A stretch of 64,000 nucleotides of DNA. Source: Corynebacterium amycolatum SK46. GTDB taxonomy: Bacteria; Actinomycetota; Actinomycetes; Mycobacteriales; Mycobacteriaceae. Positions within the stretch are counted from its first letter, which is position 1, and each line of letters opens with the position of its first letter. Positions 1 to 8,069 of the stretch are shown here, piece by piece. Below the pieces are notes generated by a model. The model was not told where the DNA came from. It made no database searches and saw only the letters and a program-made list of their open reading frames with translations. The stretch is from positions 1 to 64,000 of the forward strand of contig NZ_ABZU01000010.1 in NCBI RefSeq assembly GCF_000173655.1. Direction: 5' to 3'. A program made the position numbers and the translations under genes.

Positions 1-67
1 GATGTCCGTGGCCAGAACTTCTTCTGCCCTCTGTTCAGGATCCAGTGCCACGGGTACTCTGGGCACC

Positions 68-301
68 ATGAAGCCCACCATTATCGATGCCGATACTGGA
101 CACGAACTATGGACCGCGGTCGAATGCGCTGCTTTTTCCGGCACCGCACGTGGCACTTTCACCAGCTACGCTGGCCGCAAAAAGGCTCCTGAGCCCGTCG
201 CGAAGCTTCATGGGTTGACCCTGTGGGATTCCGAAGAAGTTCGCGCATGGCACGCCAATCGAAAGAGCCGCACCAAGCGCACCGACTCCGCCGAGTCATA
301 G
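68..301 (+). CDS. small helix-turn-helix (AlpA/excisionase-like) protein
   Basis: A 77-residue protein beginning MKPTIID at an internal ATG. The open frame extends upstream to base 2, but the residues before this Met (Ser/Thr/Gly-rich) do not look like part of the fold. The body reads as a short winged-HTH of the AlpA/excisionase type: an ELWTAVECAAFSG helix, a turn, a TFTSYAGRKKAPEPV recognition region, and the closing LWDSEEVRAWHANR wing typical of small actinobacterial DNA-binding proteins. It ends just before a strong terminator. Such proteins regulate or act as recombination directionality factors, but no integrase lies beside it here, so the role is inferred only. A longer N-terminus cannot be excluded because the window starts here. 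Confidence 0.6.
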   Translation: MKPTIIDADTGHELWTAVECAAFSGTARGTFTSYAGRKKAPEPVAKLHGLTLWDSEEVRAWHANRKSRTKRTDSAES

Positions 302-329
302 ATACCTACCCATACCCAATCATTTGCTG

Positions 330-378
330 GTTCCCGAGCTGCCTCTGTCGCACAGAGATGTCAGCTCGGGAACTTTTT
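330..378 (+). terminator. intrinsic terminator after the HTH gene
   Basis: A perfect 12-bp stem (GTTCCCGAGCTG at 330-341 with its complement at 362-373) is followed by TTTTT. The loop holds a second stem, CTCTGT/ACAGAG. It sits 29 bases after the HTH stop codon and is a textbook rho-independent terminator. Confidence 0.9.
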
Positions 379-447
379 GCGCTCTACGTGCGTTATTTCA
401 AGTAATTACTAGCAATACTCGCAATTTCCTTTTTGGAGGCCTAGCCC

Positions 448-1308
448 ATGGGGGCTTTAATTCTGATCGCGATCACCGTCGGCGGCGCAATTATCATCGC
501 GTCGATGGCTCAAAACCGTTCAAACAGGGCCTTTGATGCTCGCCAGAACAATCAATTGGAAGACGCCGTCGCAGACGCCCGCCGATGGATTGAGCGACTG
601 GGCTCACAGGTATTGAACCTGGCTGGCACCGATTCGGCTTCCACGCAGGCTCTTGCTGATGCATCCGAGCGCTACAACGCCGCTTCCTCGCAGATTTCTA
701 CTGCTCGGACCCCATCACAGGCACGAATGGCGCGCGAATCGGCACTGGAGGGTCTGCACTACATCAATGCAGCTCGCGAAATTATGGGCCTGCCCGCGGG
801 GCCAGCCCTGCCACCGCTGGAGGGTCAGAAGGCCGCTGGTTCTGTGACCGAAATGCGGACTATTGAGCACGAAGGCCACTCGGTTAGCGCCTCTCCATAC
901 GCCACCCCGGAAACTCCGAACTACTACCCCGGCGGCCGTGTCGCCGGCCGTCCGGTTCCGGCCGGTTGGTACTCCGAGCCCTGGTGGAAGTCCGCGCTCC
1001 GCACCGGTGTCTGGACCGCTGGCTCGATGCTGCTGTTCTCTACCCTCTTCCACGGTATGGCCGGTGTTGCCTACGGCGCTGATGAATTCGCCAGCGGCAT
1101 GGGCACCGGCGCTGACGACTTCGGCGGCACCGAGGACTTTGGTTCCGATGACTTCGGTGGAGATGACCTTGGCGGCGACTTCGGTGGCGATGCTGCAGAT
1201 GCCGGTGACGCAGGCGACGGTGGAGGCCTCTTCGGCGGCGGCGATGGCGGCGATGGTGGCGACGGTGGCGGATTCTTCGACGGCGGATTCGACGGTTTCG
1301 ATATTTAG
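448..1308 (+). CDS. DUF1542-type membrane protein with Gly/Asp-rich tail
   Basis: A 286-residue protein with a good ribosome binding site (TTTTGGAGG) upstream of its ATG. Residues 1-20 form a hydrophobic N-terminal segment. Residues 25-115 are helical and alanine/glutamate-rich, the type annotated DUF1542 in corynebacteria. A second hydrophobic segment lies near 186-212. The last 70 residues are almost only Gly, Asp, Phe and Ala in short GGD/DDFGG units. The two membrane segments suggest a membrane protein, but which side carries the acidic tail cannot be told from sequence. The function is unknown. The tail could bind cations or be a disordered linker; both ideas are inference. The gene is convergent with the PfpI-family gene, 25 bases away. 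Confidence 0.75.
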   Translation: MGALILIAITVGGAIIIASMAQNRSNRAFDARQNNQLEDAVADARRWIERLGSQVLNLAGTDSASTQALADASERYNAASSQISTARTPSQARMARESALEGLHYINAAREIMGLPAGPALPPLEGQKAAGSVTEMRTIEHEGHSVSASPYATPETPNYYPGGRVAGRPVPAGWYSEPWWKSALRTGVWTAGSMLLFSTLFHGMAGVAYGADEFASGMGTGADDFGGTEDFGSDDFGGDDLGGDFGGDAADAGDAGDGGGLFGGGDGGDGGDGGGFFDGGFDGFDI

Positions 1309-1333
1309 AAGAAGCCCGGCTCCGCTATTTCGC

Positions 1334-1942
1334 TCAATCCGCAAAAGGATCGACAGTGCCGTCTGTCTGGGGCCGATACTCAATTTTTCTGGCGGCGAGT
1401 CTCCCAGCTTCCTCGCCAAGGATGCTGCTAATTAAAGCAACAGCCATATCCATACCTGCTGCGACTCCTGATGAGCTCCACCGATTACCGTCTTCGACCC
1501 ATCGGGCTTCTTTCACCCACGTCACTTCGTTTCCGAACGAGGTGGCCCAATCAAAAGCCAACTTATTACTAGTTGCCCGCTTTCCTTCAAGTAGCCCAGC
1601 CGCAGCAAGCAGTGCCGAACCTGTGCAGACCGACGCCACTAACCGCGCGCGGAATCCGATGTGCTTAAGCCAGTCCAAAAACTCTGCATCCTCAACTAAT
1701 GTTCTGGTCCCTGCTCCACCGGGCACCAGGAGAATATCGACTGCCTCGAGTTCAGCGGTGCAGCCCGTTGCGATAACCTCCGCCCCCTGAGCGCTGGTTA
1801 TCGGACCGGCAATGCTGGCGACATATTCGACCTCAATCTCTGGGACATGGCCAAAAAGGCCAACCGGTCCAAATACGTCCAAGAGCTCGAACCCGGGGAA
1901 CAGTACTACAGTTACTCGGCGATGCACTTCTGGATTTGTCAT
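1334..1942 (-). CDS. DJ-1/PfpI family protein
   Basis: A 202-residue protein read from the Met of MTNPEVHRR. The frame continues upstream through the terminator hairpin, so the earlier Met is not credible. The sequence shows the class I glutamine amidotransferase-like fold of the DJ-1/PfpI/AraC-N-terminal group: VTVVLFPGFELLDVFGP at the N-terminus, DILLVPGGAGTR, and the nucleophile elbow VASVCTGSALLAAAG, whose Cys lies near residue 106. The later SSSGVAAGMDMAVALI segment is also typical. Members include proteases, glyoxalase-like chaperones and isonitrile hydratases; InhA/ThiJ-type isonitrile hydratase is the closest-looking subgroup. The substrate is unknown. It is a stand-alone gene, separated from rpiB by a terminator. 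Confidence 0.85.
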   Translation of the reverse strand: MTNPEVHRRVTVVLFPGFELLDVFGPVGLFGHVPEIEVEYVASIAGPITSAQGAEVIATGCTAELEAVDILLVPGGAGTRTLVEDAEFLDWLKHIGFRARLVASVCTGSALLAAAGLLEGKRATSNKLAFDWATSFGNEVTWVKEARWVEDGNRWSSSGVAAGMDMAVALISSILGEEAGRLAARKIEYRPQTDGTVDPFAD

Positions 1943-1975
1943 ACGACAATTCCTACTCCGTCTACACACGAAAAA

Positions 1976-2009
1976 GGGTCTGGTCCCAGAGTTTTCTGGA
2001 ACCAGACCC
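1976..2009 (-). terminator. intrinsic terminator of rpiB
   Basis: A 15-bp stem with one mismatch (GGGTCTGGT... at 1976-1990 with its complement at 1995-2009) is flanked by AAAAA on the left and an eight-T run on the right, so it can act in both directions. On the minus strand it follows rpiB by about 40 bases and separates it from the PfpI-family gene. Confidence 0.85.
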
Positions 2010-2049
2010 CTTTTTTTATTCCTATCAACAGATAGCGAACAGCAACCCT

Positions 2050-2523
2050 TTAAGCCTCCGGCAGCTCCGGGGCGACGCCAGTCTTTTCGTACTCTGCCAG
2101 AATGTCGATGCGGCGCTGGTGGCGCTCCTCCTCGCTCCACGGCTGGGAGACGAAAGCATCGACGATGGCCAGAGCCTCTTCTTCAGAGTGCATACGACCG
2201 CCGAGGCCGATCAGCTGAGCGTTGTTGTGCTCGCGAGCGAGCTTCGCGGTCTCCACCGACCAAGCCAGCGCACAGCGAGCGCCCTTGACCTTGTTAGCGG
2301 CAATCTGCTCGCCGTTGCCAGAGCCGCCGAGCACGATGCCCAGGCTGCCCGGGTCAGCGACGGTACGGGAAGCCGCCTCGATGCAGAATGCTGGATAGTC
2401 ATCTGCAGGGTCGTAGGTGTGAGCGCCGCAGTCAACGACGTCGTGGCCAGCCTTCTCCAGGTGGGCCTTAATCAGGTTCTTCATCTCAAAACCGGCGTGG
2501 TCTGCACCAAGGTAAATACGCAT
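2050..2523 (-). CDS. rpiB: ribose-5-phosphate isomerase B
   Basis: A 157-residue RpiB/LacAB-family protein that interconverts ribose 5-phosphate and ribulose 5-phosphate in the non-oxidative pentose phosphate pathway. Visible family signatures are the N-terminal MRIYLGADHAGFEMK, the catalytic-loop segment GIVLGGSGNGEQIAANK and RCALAWSVETAKLAREHNNA. As in mycobacterial RpiB, the active-site base position is in the GGSGNG loop rather than the cysteine used by the E. coli enzyme. The length fits the family. A TAAACT element lies 7 bases before the ATG, so the mRNA is probably leaderless. The order rpiB followed by the Mrx2-like gene and pepN matches the Rv2465c-Rv2467 region of M. tuberculosis, here with a radical SAM gene inserted. 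Confidence 0.95.
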   Translation of the reverse strand: MRIYLGADHAGFEMKNLIKAHLEKAGHDVVDCGAHTYDPADDYPAFCIEAASRTVADPGSLGIVLGGSGNGEQIAANKVKGARCALAWSVETAKLAREHNNAQLIGLGGRMHSEEEALAIVDAFVSQPWSEEERHQRRIDILAEYEKTGVAPELPEA

Positions 2524-2530
2524 GGCAGCA

Positions 2531-2536
2531 AGTTTA
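2531..2536 (-). promoter_or_regulatory. -10 element of rpiB, leaderless configuration
   Basis: TAAACT on the minus strand, separated from the rpiB ATG by exactly 7 bases, with no Shine-Dalgarno sequence. The spacing would put transcription start at or next to the start codon. Confidence 0.5.
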
Positions 2537-2620
2537 GCGGCTCCCGCGCATTCAACGGCGCCTGCACCCGTTTTAGGTATTGCTTGACGACGTTTCCCGC
2601 GCAGCCGAATAGGGTGAAAA

Positions 2621-3958
2621 GTGACTGTATTTGCGTTTCAGCACGTCTTCGAAACCGGAAATTGGGTGCTTTTTACCGTGTCTCCTGCGCCGCAAGCTCA
2701 CTTCCAAGTCGATCCGGAAGCTCATGGCTCCCGTGGGAATCATCACGCACCGGTGGTGCGAACGGTTCGACATGACATCAACAAGAAGCCATTTATTGTC
2801 ATTTGGGAGGTCACGCGAGCTTGTGGCCTTGTCTGCAAGCACTGTCGCGCTGATGCTCAACATGAGCCACATCCGCTTCAGCTATCGACTGCCGAAGGCA
2901 AGGTCTTGCTGGAGACCTTGGCGTCGTATAGCAAGCCCAAGCCGCTCGTGGTGCTCACTGGCGGTGACCCGTTTGAGCGCGATGATCTCGAAGAGTTGGT
3001 GCGATTCGGCACGGAGCACGGCCTGAATATGTCGTTGTCACCATCGGTGACGCCGCGATTGACGCCGGAGCGGATCAAGTCGTTGCGTGAGGCCGGAGGC
3101 AAGGCGATGTCGATGTCGCTCGATGGCGCGACTGCCCAGACCCATGACAAGTTCCGCGGTTTTTCGGGCACTTTTGAAAAGACGCTCAAGATGGCTCCGC
3201 ACATCAACGAGGCCGGTTACCGGCTGCAGATTAACTCGACCCTGACCAAGGGAAATATTCATGAGGCGCCAGCGCTGCTGAAGACCGTCATGGAGATGCA
3301 GGCCAAGATGTGGTACGTCTTTTTCCTCGTTCCCACTGGTCGCGGCGCAGATTTGGGAGCATTGTCGCCGGAGGAACGCGAGGACGTTCTGCACTGGTTG
3401 TCTGATGTGTCCAACCGAATTGCCATTAAGACGACGGAGGCGCCGCAGTATCGGCGCGTCGTCATGCAGCAGGAGGAAGCGAAGGAGAAGGGCCTGCCAC
3501 CTTATGAGGGCGGCGAGCTCTACCGCTACTTGGCCGAGGAAACGACAAAGCTGCTTGGCGCTGTGCCGGAAAAGCCACGCCGCCCGCGCTCCCCTATGGC
3601 CGTCAATTCCGGATCAGGTTTTGCCTTCATTGACCACATCGGCGACGTCTACCCCAATGGTTTCCTGCCGCTTCACTGCGGAAGTGTCAAAGCCACACCA
3701 TTCCAAGAAATCTACGCCAACTCTCCGGTATTCAAGGCCCTTCGTGATCCGGATAATTGGCACGGCAAGTGCAGCGTCTGTGAATACCACAGCGTATGCG
3801 GTGGGTCCCGCTCGACGGCCTACGCGTTGACCGGGGATTACACGGCATCCGACCCGACCTGCATCTACATTCCGCCACGGTGGGCTGCCATGAGCGAAGA
3901 AGAACGGCAGGCCTCTACCGGGCAGAATGCCGAAGCTGGGGCCGCTCAGGTTTCTTAG
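2621..3958 (+). CDS. radical SAM/SPASM domain protein (TIGR04053-like)
   Basis: A 445-residue protein starting at GTG. The radical SAM cluster motif CGLVCKHC (CxxxCxxC) lies near residues 67-74, followed by the SAM-binding LTGGDPFERDDLEELV and the barrel segments MSMSLDGATAQTHDKFRG and LQINSTLT. The C-terminal third has a SPASM-type cysteine set: LHCGS, then CSVCEYHSVCGGS, then a last Cys in DPTCIY, which should hold auxiliary iron-sulfur clusters. The whole resembles the TIGR04053 family and the wider NirJ/AhbD/MftC group that modifies peptides or heme precursors. No small precursor peptide gene is seen next to it, so the substrate is unknown. The first ~45 residues precede the barrel and contain no recognised motif; a start further downstream is possible. 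Confidence 0.85.
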   Translation: MTVFAFQHVFETGNWVLFTVSPAPQAHFQVDPEAHGSRGNHHAPVVRTVRHDINKKPFIVIWEVTRACGLVCKHCRADAQHEPHPLQLSTAEGKVLLETLASYSKPKPLVVLTGGDPFERDDLEELVRFGTEHGLNMSLSPSVTPRLTPERIKSLREAGGKAMSMSLDGATAQTHDKFRGFSGTFEKTLKMAPHINEAGYRLQINSTLTKGNIHEAPALLKTVMEMQAKMWYVFFLVPTGRGADLGALSPEEREDVLHWLSDVSNRIAIKTTEAPQYRRVVMQQEEAKEKGLPPYEGGELYRYLAEETTKLLGAVPEKPRRPRSPMAVNSGSGFAFIDHIGDVYPNGFLPLHCGSVKATPFQEIYANSPVFKALRDPDNWHGKCSVCEYHSVCGGSRSTAYALTGDYTASDPTCIYIPPRWAAMSEEERQASTGQNAEAGAAQVS

Positions 3959-3985
3959 CCGCATGCCCCAGCTGCTACAGCTTTC

Positions 3986-4630
3986 TTAGTCGAAGCGCGG
4001 GCTCTCAGTGCGGGAGCGCTTGATTTCGAAGAAGTACGGGTAGCTGGCCACGGCAACCGAGCCATCGAAAATCTTGCCGGCTTCTTCACCGCGTGGGATG
4101 CGGGTCAGTACCGGGCCAAAGAAGGCAACGTCGTTGAGCTTGACCACCGGAGTGCCGACGTCGTTGCCGACTTCCTTCATGGCCTCTGCGTGGTTTTCAC
4201 GCATGAGCTCATCAAACTCGGTGGTCAGGGCCTGGGCCAGTCGCTCTTCCGGCAGACCAACCTCGGCGAGGGCTTCCTCAATCAGCTCGTCGAATGCGTG
4301 CTCCGGCTCGTCGACATGCGCATGGCGATCGATGCGGTTTTCGTTGTGAACCTTCGTGCCCAGCGCCGTGTAGAGCTTGTCGACGGCCTCCTGACCATCC
4401 TGGGAGAACACGGCGTTGAACAGGCGTGCCGGGGTCCAGTTGCACTGCATCATGAACTTGTAGTCTTCCGGCAGCTCGTCGCGGCCTTCATTGAGCACCG
4501 ACAGGCTCATCGGCTTCCACTCGACCTCGATGTCACGGACCTTTTCGACTTCCTTAATCCAGCGCGACGTCACCCAGCAAAACGGGCAGGAAACGTCGAA
4601 GTAAAAAGTGACCTTGTCTCGATTGCTCAT
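3986..4630 (-). CDS. mycothiol-dependent reductase, DsbA-like (Rv2466c/Mrx2 family)
   Basis: A 214-residue thioredoxin-fold protein with a helical insertion, matching the mycothiol-dependent nitroreductase family of Rv2466c. The N-terminal VTFYFDVSCPFCWVTSRW carries the active-site CPFC (Cys15 and Cys18); as I recall, the M. tuberculosis protein has CPWC. The cis-Pro loop is GNDVGTPVVKL. Family members use mycothiol to reduce mixed disulfides or nitro compounds in the cytosol. RBS AGGAGG lies a few bases upstream of the ATG. In M. tuberculosis this gene stands directly beside pepN; here the two are separated by about 7.7 kb of accessory DNA. A general FrnE/DsbA-type oxidoreductase is the alternative label. 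Confidence 0.88.
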   Translation of the reverse strand: MSNRDKVTFYFDVSCPFCWVTSRWIKEVEKVRDIEVEWKPMSLSVLNEGRDELPEDYKFMMQCNWTPARLFNAVFSQDGQEAVDKLYTALGTKVHNENRIDRHAHVDEPEHAFDELIEEALAEVGLPEERLAQALTTEFDELMRENHAEAMKEVGNDVGTPVVKLNDVAFFGPVLTRIPRGEEAGKIFDGSVAVASYPYFFEIKRSRTESPRFD

Positions 4631-4742
4631 GTGAAAGTCCTCCTAAAGCATTGATTGACTTATCAACGACTATAGGGCGGAATTTTTTGGTTCGCATTCA
4701 TGAATTCGAACGGGTCTACAGGTACCGGCATAGTGAAAATCG

Positions 4743-4748
4743 TAAACT
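4743..4748 (+). promoter_or_regulatory. -10 element of the helicase/methyltransferase operon
   Basis: TAAACT is followed by six bases and then the GTG start codon. No Shine-Dalgarno sequence is seen between 4725 and 4754. This suggests a leaderless operon mRNA. Confidence 0.45.
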
Positions 4749-4754
4749 GTTTTT

Positions 4755-7700
4755 GTGCCTTCAATTTTTGATAACCAAACTGATGAAACGAAGTTAAGTT
4801 CCGGCCTGCGGACCTATTTTCCTTCTTATCAACGCATAGATGTAGCGACTGGATATTTTGCACTCCGCGGATGGGCTTCATTAGACCCACTCGTTCGGGA
4901 GAGCTTCGAATCTGGGGATGTCGAAGGTCCCATCGCGCGCATTCTCGTTGGTATGGTGTTGCCCGCGCAGCACGATGAAATTATTGATCAGCTAAGGTCC
5001 GAGATTTCGCCTAGCGACGATGAATTCATGTCTTTGCGGGAGCGTGCACCACAGGTGCGCGAAACGTTGAAGGCGCATTTGCGCGCACAGCTTTCAAGCG
5101 GAATCCCGACGGCCAAAGACCGTGAAAACCTGCAGTCTTTACAAGAGCTTGTCGAGCTCGGTGCAGTAGAAATTCGTGTCTATACCCGCCAGCCGCTGCA
5201 TGGTAAGACCTATTTGCTGCACCACCAGGACCCGCTTATCCCAAGTGCTGGTTTTGTTGGATCGTCGAACCTTACCGGGGCAGGTCTAAATAGGAACCTG
5301 GAACTGAATCTGCACACGACGGAAAGCACCTCTACTGAAGAGTTGACCAAGTGGTTCGAAAACCTGTGGACGGACCGCTTCACGCTTCCCATTGATGCTG
5401 ACATTTTGGAAGTAATCGATGACTCGTGGGCATCCCCGCAACCGCGTTCTCCCTACGATGTTTACCTCAAGGTGTGCCACACGATGAGCCGTGATGTGCG
5501 CGCTGGCCTCACACAGTATGAGGTCTCGGACCTTATCTCGGGCACGCTGCTGGAGTATCAGACAACGGCTGTGAAAACGCTTGCTCGCCGTATCATGCAG
5601 CGGCGCGGAACGATGCTCGGTGATGTTGTCGGTCTTGGAAAAACTCTGACCGCGATTGCAGTGGCCCTAATGCTCCGTGATAACCACGGTTTTCAACCAT
5701 TGGTTATCTGCCCAAAGAACCTTCAGTCAATGTGGGAATCACACTTGAAGGCTTATGATTTACCAGGCCGTGTGGTCCCGTATTCGATGGTCCATTCAGT
5801 GCTTCCGACGTTGCCTCGTTTCCGCTTTGTCATTGTCGATGAGAGCCACACTCTTCGTAACGAAGGCACCCGAACATACAACGCGGTGCAGACGTATTTG
5901 CATGAGAATGAATGCAATGTGCTTCTTCTGACAGCGACCCCGTACAACCTGAAGTACGGCGATGTGGCGAATCAGCTCGCTTTGTTCCTCGACGAGGATG
6001 AGGATCTCGGACTCACCCCCGAGTTCGCTCTCGAACGCAATCCAAATCTCTACGAGAATTTGGAAATGGCGCACTCGACTCTCGCCGCGTTCAGGAAGTC
6101 TGAGGAGCCCGAAGACTGGAAGCGTTTGATGGGTGAGCACCTTGTGCGACGTACCCGCAGCTTCGTTCTGAACACGTATGCAAAGGAAGATGACGCCGGC
6201 CGAAAGTATCTGGAGTTCAAGAACCCAGATGGTTCTGTCTCCAGCCGATTCACGTTCCCGATGCGTAAGGCGATTCCTGTAAATCACGTCTTCGATGACG
6301 AAGATGCCGCAGCGAAAATGGCAGACGCACGAACCCTTGATGCGCTCGCGGATCTGAAGTTGCCGCGTTATGACCTCACTTCTTACCTCGTTCCCGATGC
6401 GCCGCGTCTCGCCACGGGTGAGGACAAACTCTTCATTGAGGATTTCGAGGCATCTCGCGGCCAGGTCGCGGGTTTTGTTCGCACGAACTTCTACAAACGT
6501 TTGAGCTCCAGCGGACACAGTTTTGTGCTCTCCCTACAGCGGCATTTGAGGCGCAACGAGCTATTTATTTATGCGCTGCAGAACAGGTTGCCACTACCTG
6601 CGGGCACGATTGATCCAGCGACCCTTTCCGAAGATGACCTTGACTTCGACGCCTTACTTGCAGAGGTGTCTCCCCGCGGCCTGATGTTTACTGATATTGC
6701 GGATGACTACAACCGTTTGACTGAAGAATCTCCCCGCGGAATCAGGTGGGTCAATCCTTCACTGTTCGATATTCGTCTGATGCAGGATTTGTTGGCAGAC
6801 TCACGCGCTATTCGCGACCTGCTGACTTGGTACGGACCGTGGGAAGTACAAGACGATTCCAAGCTTCGTGCTCTTGCCAAGCTCGCTAATGAGCGGCACC
6901 CGAGCGAAAAAATCCTTGTTTTCACCGAATACAAAGACACCGCGAAATACATCGCTGAAGGTCTTCGCGAACTCGGTGTCGGAAGTGTTGCCGTAGCTAC
7001 TGGCGAGTCAGAGGATGCTACGACCCTGGCACGTCGCTTTTCGCCAAAGACTACCCCTGTGAGCGCCGACCAGAAGCCGGTTGCCCCAGCCGACGAGATT
7101 CGAGTTCTCGTGGCGACGGATGTGCTGTCTGAAGGCCAGAACTTGCAGCAGGCCCACATCATCGTCAACTTCGACTTGCCGTGGGCAATCATCAAACTGA
7201 TTCAGCGCGCAGGACGCGTGGATCGTATTGGGCAGGAAGCCGACACAGTGCTGCTGTACACCATGGTGCACGGCGAGGTTGAGGAGCAGCTGAACCTCCG
7301 TCGTCGCATCCAGCAGCGTTTGGCTGCGAATGCTGCAACTTTCGGCTCTGATGAGAAGTTCTTCGGAACGGATACGGAGACACAAGCGATTTCCGATCTC
7401 TACGACGGGCGAATCGAAGATGTTTCCACCACCGAGGACGTCGATGCCAGTTCTTTGGCCTTTGAAATCTGGAAAGCCGCCACAAAGGATAATCCAGAGC
7501 TACGGCGACGCATCGAACACACCCCTGATCTAATTGACGCAACCCGTCCCGGCCTACCAGGGGACCGAGATGGTGTACTGTGCTGCGCCGCCACTGATTC
7601 GGGCATTGATTCTTTTGCATGGCAGAACGCAAACGGTGACAACAAGTTGCTGACAGGACACGAAGCTCTTGCGATTCTGAAATGCACGCCAGAAACCCCT

Positions 7701-8069
7701 GCCCTGCCACTTCGAGATGGTCACGATGAATCAGTGAAAGAGCTCATCACCGGAGTGATTGCTAAGAACCTCGAAACCTCGGGCAGGCTTCGCGGCGAAC
7801 GTCGCATCTTGTGGAACAAGCTGGGCCAGACGACCGAAGCGCATAGCGACCCTAGCTATAGGGAGGCCCTCGATGCTTTGTACAAGTCTCCGTTGACCAC
7901 GATTGCCATCAACCAACTTCGCTCGGCTCGACGGCGTCCATCCACTACAACTCTGGACTTGCTCGATTTGATGGTGAGCCTTAACGAGCAGGGAATCCTG
8001 ACCACCACCGCAAGTAAGTCTGCTGATGCTATCCGCATCGTCGCGAATATGGGAGTAACTAATGTCTAG
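4755..8069 (+). CDS. PLD-domain SNF2-type helicase of a restriction-like system
   Basis: An 1104-residue protein with a GTG start. Residues 1-200 form a phospholipase D-like domain: HGKTYLL near residue 149 and GSSNLTGAGLNRNLELN near 170 make one HxK...GSxN half-site, as in helicase-fused PLD nucleases. Residues 260-900 are a superfamily 2 SNF2/HepA helicase: Walker A DVVGLGKTLTA near 292, DESH near 361, LLTATPYN near 391, and the motif V-VI segments VATDVLSEGQNLQQAH and IQRAGRVDRIGQ near 790-825. The last 200 residues have no recognised motif. The stop codon overlaps the next gene by 8 bases. The pair resembles the SNF2 helicase and adenine methylase of class 1 DISARM (DrmD/DrmMI), but DrmA and DrmB are absent. 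A role as restriction motor and nuclease is inferred. Confidence 0.85.
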   Translation: MPSIFDNQTDETKLSSGLRTYFPSYQRIDVATGYFALRGWASLDPLVRESFESGDVEGPIARILVGMVLPAQHDEIIDQLRSEISPSDDEFMSLRERAPQVRETLKAHLRAQLSSGIPTAKDRENLQSLQELVELGAVEIRVYTRQPLHGKTYLLHHQDPLIPSAGFVGSSNLTGAGLNRNLELNLHTTESTSTEELTKWFENLWTDRFTLPIDADILEVIDDSWASPQPRSPYDVYLKVCHTMSRDVRAGLTQYEVSDLISGTLLEYQTTAVKTLARRIMQRRGTMLGDVVGLGKTLTAIAVALMLRDNHGFQPLVICPKNLQSMWESHLKAYDLPGRVVPYSMVHSVLPTLPRFRFVIVDESHTLRNEGTRTYNAVQTYLHENECNVLLLTATPYNLKYGDVANQLALFLDEDEDLGLTPEFALERNPNLYENLEMAHSTLAAFRKSEEPEDWKRLMGEHLVRRTRSFVLNTYAKEDDAGRKYLEFKNPDGSVSSRFTFPMRKAIPVNHVFDDEDAAAKMADARTLDALADLKLPRYDLTSYLVPDAPRLATGEDKLFIEDFEASRGQVAGFVRTNFYKRLSSSGHSFVLSLQRHLRRNELFIYALQNRLPLPAGTIDPATLSEDDLDFDALLAEVSPRGLMFTDIADDYNRLTEESPRGIRWVNPSLFDIRLMQDLLADSRAIRDLLTWYGPWEVQDDSKLRALAKLANERHPSEKILVFTEYKDTAKYIAEGLRELGVGSVAVATGESEDATTLARRFSPKTTPVSADQKPVAPADEIRVLVATDVLSEGQNLQQAHIIVNFDLPWAIIKLIQRAGRVDRIGQEADTVLLYTMVHGEVEEQLNLRRRIQQRLAANAATFGSDEKFFGTDTETQAISDLYDGRIEDVSTTEDVDASSLAFEIWKAATKDNPELRRRIEHTPDLIDATRPGLPGDRDGVLCCAATDSGIDSFAWQNANGDNKLLTGHEALAILKCTPETPALPLRDGHDESVKELITGVIAKNLETSGRLRGERRILWNKLGQTTEAHSDPSYREALDALYKSPLTTIAINQLRSARRRPSTTTLDLLDLMVSLNEQGILTTTASKSADAIRIVANMGVTNV

